Assembly: GCA_947097535.1 (NCBI GenBank) | Contig: CAMURM010000041.1 | Location: 1 to 9,080, forward strand | Direction of reading: 5' to 3' | Length of the DNA stretch: 9,080 nucleotides | Origin: an uncultured Selenomonas sp. | Lineage (GTDB): Bacteria; Bacillota; Negativicutes; Selenomonadales; Selenomonadaceae | Shown: positions 7,025 through 9,080 of the stretch, one piece after another | How positions within the stretch are numbered: position 1 is the stretch's first letter | Layout: every line of letters starts with the position of its first letter | Notes under the pieces: generated by a model | What the model saw: only the letters and a program-made list of their open reading frames with translations | Told to the model about the DNA's origin: nothing | Database searches by the model: none | Translations under genes and position numbers: made by a program

Positions 7025-7284
7025 GGTCGGTCACCTGTTCTTTCATGAGATTTGCGAAGGTTGTTTTCACTAAGTATGGACGCAACGATATGCTGCTGAC
7101 GCACGAGAAAGCTGACATCGTTCCTGACGCCCGTAAAAAACGTCCAGTCTAAAGTGGCAAGCTCAATGTCTTGCGCTTCCACAGGTTCATCGAACAGCCC
7201 ATCGTAAATCGCAGCTAAGCGAGCCTTATGACGAAAGATATCGCGAAAGAGTGAGTCCTTGTAAGTACGTTTCACGCTTTTCAT
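7021..7284 (-). CDS. Truncated Rpn/PD-(D/E)XK nuclease-family remnant upstream of rqcH
   Basis: The 87-residue product resembles the amino terminus of the Rpn / 'transposase-like' PD-(D/E)XK nuclease family, which is usually about 280-330 residues. The evidence is RTYKDSLFRDIFRHKARL (5-22), then a segment around LATLDWTFFTG (42-52) and RNDVSFLV (54-61), the motif with the first catalytic Asp. The next expected family motif (like EHQST-N-NMPLR) is not evident, and the tail HIVASILSENNLRKSHERTGDRP (truncated reading here from residue 65) looks unrelated. It therefore probably lacks nuclease activity. It keeps a good ribosome binding site (AAGGAG, about 7298-7293), a promoter, and a 4-nt ATGA overlap with rqcH, so it may persist as a leader ORF. 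The family assignment is from memory of motif style and is moderate. Confidence 0.6.
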   Translation of the reverse strand: MKSVKRTYKDSLFRDIFRHKARLAAIYDGLFDEPVEAQDIELATLDWTFFTGVRNDVSFLVRQQHIVASILSENNLRKSHERTGDRP

Positions 7285-7307
7285 GAGATGGCTCCTTCTT
7301 TTTCTTG

Positions 7308-7336
7308 ATTATACTATAAAGATTTTAGGGCGACAA
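7308..7336 (-). promoter_or_regulatory. Sigma-A-type promoter for the short ORF and rqcH
   Basis: On the minus strand TTGTCG (7336-7331) lies 17 bp before a perfect TATAAT (7313-7308), which is 23 nt upstream of the short-ORF start codon. No other good promoter is seen between here and rqcH, so the two genes are likely one transcript. Confidence 0.65.
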
Positions 7337-7338
7337 GA

Positions 7339-7384
7339 GCAGCGAGCGAAGGAGCGCGGAAAGCCGCGCTCCTTCGCTCGCTGC
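7339..7384. repeat. Perfect 21-bp GC-rich inverted repeat between divergent promoters
   Basis: The arms 7339-7359 and 7364-7384 are perfectly complementary over 21 bp with a 4-nt AAAG loop. Neither side carries a T run, so it is not a standard intrinsic terminator on either strand. It starts 3 bp upstream of the rqcH-side -35 and ends 12 bp before the 54-bp direct repeat that carries the gene A promoter. It may be a REP-like palindrome, an old terminator that lost its T run, or a roadblock between divergent units. Confidence 0.85.
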
Positions 7385-7396
7385 CGATTCCGAAAA

Positions 7397-7450
7397 AATA
7401 TAACGTTTTACCCTGTCACAAATGACAGTTTCAAGTCCAACAAAATATGC
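7397..7450 (+). repeat. Direct repeat copy R1 (gene A promoter region)
   Basis: These 54 bp match 8716-8769 in the same orientation with 4 mismatches, including 31 identical consecutive bases (7405-7435). It contains the palindrome at 7413-7428 and ends exactly before the -10 box of gene A. Weaker likeness continues upstream to a shared GCCGA. Confidence 0.9.
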
Positions 7451-7456
7451 TAGAAT
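7413..7456 (+). promoter_or_regulatory. Gene A promoter with Crp/Fnr-like operator
   Basis: The palindrome CTGTCACAAATGACAG (7413-7428) has perfect 6-bp arms around CAAA. After 22 bp comes TAGAAT (7451-7456), preceded by TGC as an extended -10. The -35 position (7428-7433, GTTTCA) is poor, which is typical of activated promoters. If transcription starts near 7463, the palindrome is centred near -42.5, the class II position for Crp/Fnr-family activators. The half-site TGTCA with a 4-bp gap fits the Fnr-like layout. The regulator's identity is inference. Confidence 0.6.
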
Positions 7457-7541
7457 TTATATGAGAGAGTAGTCGCTGTTTTTCACTGTAGAAAGGAGCT
7501 GTTTGGAGAAAATCTAAGATTATATAAGGAGGGAGGAGATT

Positions 7542-8075
7542 ATGAAAAGAATCCTGTACGCGCTCTTTCTCTGCGCCCTGCTCCTGCCCGTGCATCTCTG
7601 TGCGGCGACGGAACTGCCCGATGAGGACATGGCGCTAGGCGGTATCCGTATCGGCATGACGATCGAGGAGGTGGAAGCGCTCTGCGGAGAGCCCGCCGAC
7701 TTTCTTGATCGCATGGAGGGCAGATACGCCGTACGTATTTATGACTACGGCGATACATTTCGCGTGAAATTCCGCCAGAGCGAAGGCGAGGACTACACGG
7801 TCAACATGGTATTCCTCGGCGTCAACGATGTGAACGACTACATATATGCGCCGTCGGAGGAAGCAAAGAGCTTCGAGACGCCGCGCGGCATCCGCCTCGA
7901 CAGCACGAAGGAGGATTTAGAGGCGGCATACGGCTACCTGCCGAAGCCCAAATGCAGCCACAACGCACCGCCCGTTTGCGGCTATTTCTACGACGGCGAC
8001 AGTGCAGGGCTGGCATTCTACATCTGCGCCGAGCACAGCCCCGGCATCCGCTCCATCTGGCTGTACGAAAATTGA
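7542..8075 (+). CDS. Exported protein with two SmpA/BamE-like repeats (gene A)
   Basis: I do not recognise a named gene. The 177-residue product starts with a clear Sec signal peptide: KR, then a hydrophobic run YALFLCALLLPVHL, with cleavage likely near residue 21-22. The Cys at 20 lacks a proper lipobox. The mature part has two similar blocks: GGIRIGMTIEEVEALCGEPA (33-52) and RGIRLDSTKEDLEAAYGYLP (115-134). The pattern 'IRIGMTxEEVEALxGxP' is typical of SmpA/BamE/BLIP-like small domains. Mature cysteines are at 48, 138, 146 and 162. ATG 7542 has an unusually rich AAGGAGGGAGGAG (7526-7538). It is convergent with gene B, has its own operator-type promoter and ends in a strong terminator. It is likely periplasmic or surface-exposed; its function is unknown. 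Confidence 0.75.
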   Translation: MKRILYALFLCALLLPVHLCAATELPDEDMALGGIRIGMTIEEVEALCGEPADFLDRMEGRYAVRIYDYGDTFRVKFRQSEGEDYTVNMVFLGVNDVNDYIYAPSEEAKSFETPRGIRLDSTKEDLEAAYGYLPKPKCSHNAPPVCGYFYDGDSAGLAFYICAEHSPGIRSIWLYEN

Positions 8076-8077
8076 AG

Positions 8078-8122
8078 AAAAGCCCGGCATCTGCAGCACA
8101 GCAGACACCGGGCTTTTCCTTT
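8078..8122. terminator. Bidirectional terminator between genes A and B
   Basis: AAAAGCCCGG (8078-8087) pairs with CCGGGCTTTT (8108-8117), with an inner TCTGC/GCAGA stem. T-rich sequence follows on the plus strand, and the left A run gives T residues on the minus strand. It begins 2 nt after the gene A stop and lies 34 nt beyond the gene B stop, so it can serve both convergent genes. Confidence 0.88.
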
Positions 8123-8155
8123 TGTTAAACGCAATTCATTGCACGAAAGACCGAA

Positions 8156-8524
8156 TCACATCTTCTCCCATGCGGTGAACATATAGGCGCGTACACCGCC
8201 GCCGATATCCGCGCCGTTGTAGTAGTCGTCGTAGTAGCCGTACTCCTCAAGGTAGTCGCGCACCGCGATGTTTCCCGTGTAGACCGTGTGCCTGCCGCTC
8301 GGCAGCGCGCTCCTGAACTCACTTGCCGCAGACGACGGAGAACTCGCCTCGTACATCGTGATCGTGCTGCCGTCCTTGACGAAGATGGCAAATTTCGCCG
8401 CTTTCACATGACTCTGGAAGGTGCTCTCGCTGATCGTGCTTTTTGACATGGCGAAGGTCATCGAGGATATCGCCAGCATCAACGTGAAGACCAGTGCCGC
8501 GACTCTTGCTGCCCGTTTCATCAT
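8156..8524 (-). CDS. Small exported protein of unknown function (gene B)
   Basis: I do not recognise this gene. The 122-residue product begins MMKRAARVAALVFTLMLAIS, a Sec signal peptide with likely cleavage after SSMTFA (residue 25). The mature part is about 97 residues, with SESTFQSHVKAAKFAIFVKDG (truncated view from 32), a Ser/Ala-rich stretch (61-75), and an acidic, Tyr- and Gly-rich end: RDYLEEYGYYDDYYNGAD (89-106) followed by GGGVRAYMF. There are no cysteines. The first ATG has AAAAGGAGA (8539-8531) at 6 nt; a second ATG follows directly. It is convergent with gene A, shares its terminator and has a related operator-promoter. A 33-bp relic of its codons 86-96 lies at 8774-8806, so the locus was once duplicated. 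It is probably periplasmic or surface-located. Confidence 0.75.
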   Translation of the reverse strand: MMKRAARVAALVFTLMLAISSMTFAMSKSTISESTFQSHVKAAKFAIFVKDGSTITMYEASSPSSAASEFRSALPSGRHTVYTGNIAVRDYLEEYGYYDDYYNGADIGGGVRAYMFTAWEKM

Positions 8525-8561
8525 ACATCATCTCCTTTTCCTATTGAGAACGGGGGGTGAA

Positions 8562-8588
8562 AGAAATGAACTTGTGCAGTTCATTTCT
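8562..8588 (-). promoter_or_regulatory. 5'-terminal stem-loop of the gene B mRNA
   Basis: AGAAATGAAC (8562-8571) and GTTCATTTCT (8579-8588) form a perfect 10-bp inverted repeat around a 7-nt loop. With the -10 box at 8597-8592, transcription should start near 8585. The stem would then be at the very 5' end of the mRNA, about 38 nt before the start codon. No T run follows in either direction. A 5' mRNA-stabilising hairpin is the simplest reading. Confidence 0.55.
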
Positions 8589-8591
8589 CTT

Positions 8592-8636
8592 ATTATAACG
8601 CAAGAGGGTCGATGAGCGTACTGTAGCAAATGACAG
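8592..8636 (-). promoter_or_regulatory. Gene B promoter with degenerate Crp/Fnr-like operator
   Basis: On the minus strand a perfect TATAAT (8597-8592) is preceded after 23 bp by a palindrome at 8636-8621. On the plus strand this reads CTGTAGCAAATGACAG, matching the gene A palindrome at 14 of 16 positions. The -35 position (8620-8615, TACGCT) is poor, as at gene A. The palindrome centre falls near -43.5, essentially the same geometry as gene A. Confidence 0.55.
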
Positions 8637-8642
8637 GTCTTG

Positions 8643-8697
8643 CAAAAAAATCAGGGAAATTCCTCAAGCAGATACTGAACGTCTCTTTTTCCCTGCC
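8643..8697 (-). terminator. Likely terminator of the uracil permease transcript
   Basis: On the minus strand CAGGGAAA (8695-8688) pairs with TTTCCCTG (8659-8652) around a 28-nt loop with little inner pairing. An A and seven T residues follow (8650-8644). It lies 127-180 nt beyond the permease stop, past the repeat R2, and just upstream of the gene B operator, so it would insulate gene B from permease read-through. Confidence 0.55.
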
Positions 8698-8715
8698 TCC
8701 GCCGAATTTTTTCCC

Positions 8716-8769
8716 AATATAATGTTTTACCCTGTCACAAATGACAGTTTCAAGCTCAACGAAATATGC
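8716..8769 (+). repeat. Direct repeat copy R2 with orphan operator
   Basis: This is the second copy of the gene A promoter-region repeat, 50 of 54 bases identical to 7397-7450, with the palindrome CTGTCACAAATGACAG intact at 8732-8747. Likeness stops at the base before the -10 box: copy R1 continues TAGAAT, while R2 continues AATGGC. No promoter and no gene follow on this strand, so it is probably a relic; the palindrome could still bind its regulator. Confidence 0.88.
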
Positions 8770-8773
8770 AATG

Positions 8774-8806
8774 GCCGTACTCTTCAAGGCAGTCAGGCAC
8801 CGCGAT
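8774..8806 (-). pseudogene. Short relic of gene B
   Basis: These 33 bp match gene B at 8237-8269 with 4 mismatches, in the same orientation. Read on the minus strand they give IAVPDCLEEYG against IAVRDYLEEYG of gene B (residues 86-96). The rest of the gene is absent. Together with R2 it marks the remains of a second A-B cassette. Confidence 0.75.
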
Positions 8807-8823
8807 TGTGCAAGGAGCTTGAA

Positions 8824-9080
8824 TTATTCGACTGCGCCGTCCTTTCGGCGGCGCAGGGCGTAGATGAGGCGGAAGGACAGCGAGAGGATGATGGCGATGA
8901 CGGTCGCGAGTGACATGCCCTTGAGCGTCACCGTGCCGATCGTGAGGCTTGCCGTCGAGACGCCGACGCCCATGACGATGGAGGTCAGAAGGAGGTTTGC
9001 GGGCTTGCCGTAGTCGACCTTGGATTCGACGAGGATGCGGATGCCCGAGGCGGCGATGACGCCGAAGAGCAGCATGGAGA
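8824..9080 (-). CDS. Uracil permease (NCS2 family), carboxy-terminal part
   Basis: NCS2 uracil permeases (UraA/PyrP) import uracil by proton symport in the inner membrane. Only the last 84 or so residues are in the window; the frame stays open to base 9080, so the gene starts beyond it. The visible part has GVIAASGIRILVESKVDYGK, typical of the region after the core helices. It also has two membrane segments, around LLLTSIVMGVGV and MSLATVIAIILSLSFRLIYAL, and a basic end RRRKDGAVE. An ATG at 9075 lies inside the conserved region and is not the true start. Family assignment is firm; uracil rather than xanthine specificity is likely from the ASGIRILVE motif. Confidence 0.85.
   Translation of the reverse strand, partial: SMLLFGVIAASGIRILVESKVDYGKPANLLLTSIVMGVGVSTASLTIGTVTLKGMSLATVIAIILSLSFRLIYALRRRKDGAVE

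Noticed and set aside
5438..7048. Open frame of 536 codons on the plus strand
   Set aside because: It lies wholly antisense to rqcH, whose NFACT-N and NFACT-R motifs are clear. The product has the Val/Glu/Arg-rich look of a GC-driven shadow frame and no recognisable motifs.
7397..8769. R1/R2 as the ends of a transposon or integron-like unit
   Set aside because: The repeats are direct and contain a promoter and operator; no transposase, recombinase or target duplication is visible, and the gene B relic beyond R2 is better explained by tandem duplication with deletion.
7385..8770. CRISPR array or phage attachment site
   Set aside because: Only two long copies 1.3 kb apart plus one isolated palindrome exist, with no regular spacers, no tRNA gene and no integrase.
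8593..8787. 64-codon minus-strand frame
   Set aside because: It runs over the gene B relic, R2 and the permease terminator, lacks a ribosome binding site and reads the relic in a non-homologous frame.

Overview
The window reads as chromosome from a GC-rich Firmicute with a diderm-type gene set, most likely a Negativicute close to Selenomonas. The grounds are the infC-rpmI-rplT order, the Firmicute-type Hfq, a RqcH-type NFACT protein, an UPF0173 hydrolase, strong AAGGAGG ribosome binding sites and GC-rich coding DNA with AT-rich intergenic promoters. The genus is an inference from gene style, not a database match.

Region 1 (1-4715) is ordinary housekeeping. The end of infC, then rpmI and rplT, form the classic translation operon and close with a strong intrinsic terminator. 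A SpoU/TrmH-family RNA 2'-O-methyltransferase follows, and its 3' end overlaps the convergent thiamine pyrophosphokinase gene. Across an AT-rich divergent promoter region lies a rightward run of an UPF0173 metallo-beta-lactamase-fold hydrolase, miaA (overlapping it by 4 nt) and hfq, closed by a terminator.

Region 2 (4716-7284) holds dut, preceded by a terminator-like hairpin, and the convergent rqcH gene for ribosome-associated quality control. Directly upstream of rqcH, overlapping it by 4 nt and sharing its only visible promoter, is an 87-codon ORF that looks like the amino-terminal remnant of a Rpn/PD-(D/E)XK 'transposase-like' nuclease.

Region 3 (7285-8823) is the accessory part. Two small convergent genes encode predicted exported proteins, here called A (7542-8075) and B (8156-8524), with a shared bidirectional terminator between them. 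Each has a -10 box preceded by the same 16-bp palindrome (CTGTCA-N4-TGACAG, degenerate at B), centred about 42-44 bp upstream of the predicted transcription start. This is the position and half-site geometry of a class II site for a Crp/Fnr-family activator. A third palindrome lies at 8732-8747 inside a 54-bp near-duplicate of the A promoter region. That copy is followed by a 33-bp relic of gene B, as expected if the whole A-B cassette was once tandemly duplicated and the second copy then mostly deleted. A perfect 21-bp hairpin separates the A promoter from the rqcH-side promoter.

Region 4 (8824-9080) is the carboxy-terminal end of a leftward NCS2 uracil permease. Its likely terminator lies beyond the relic, at 8643-8697.
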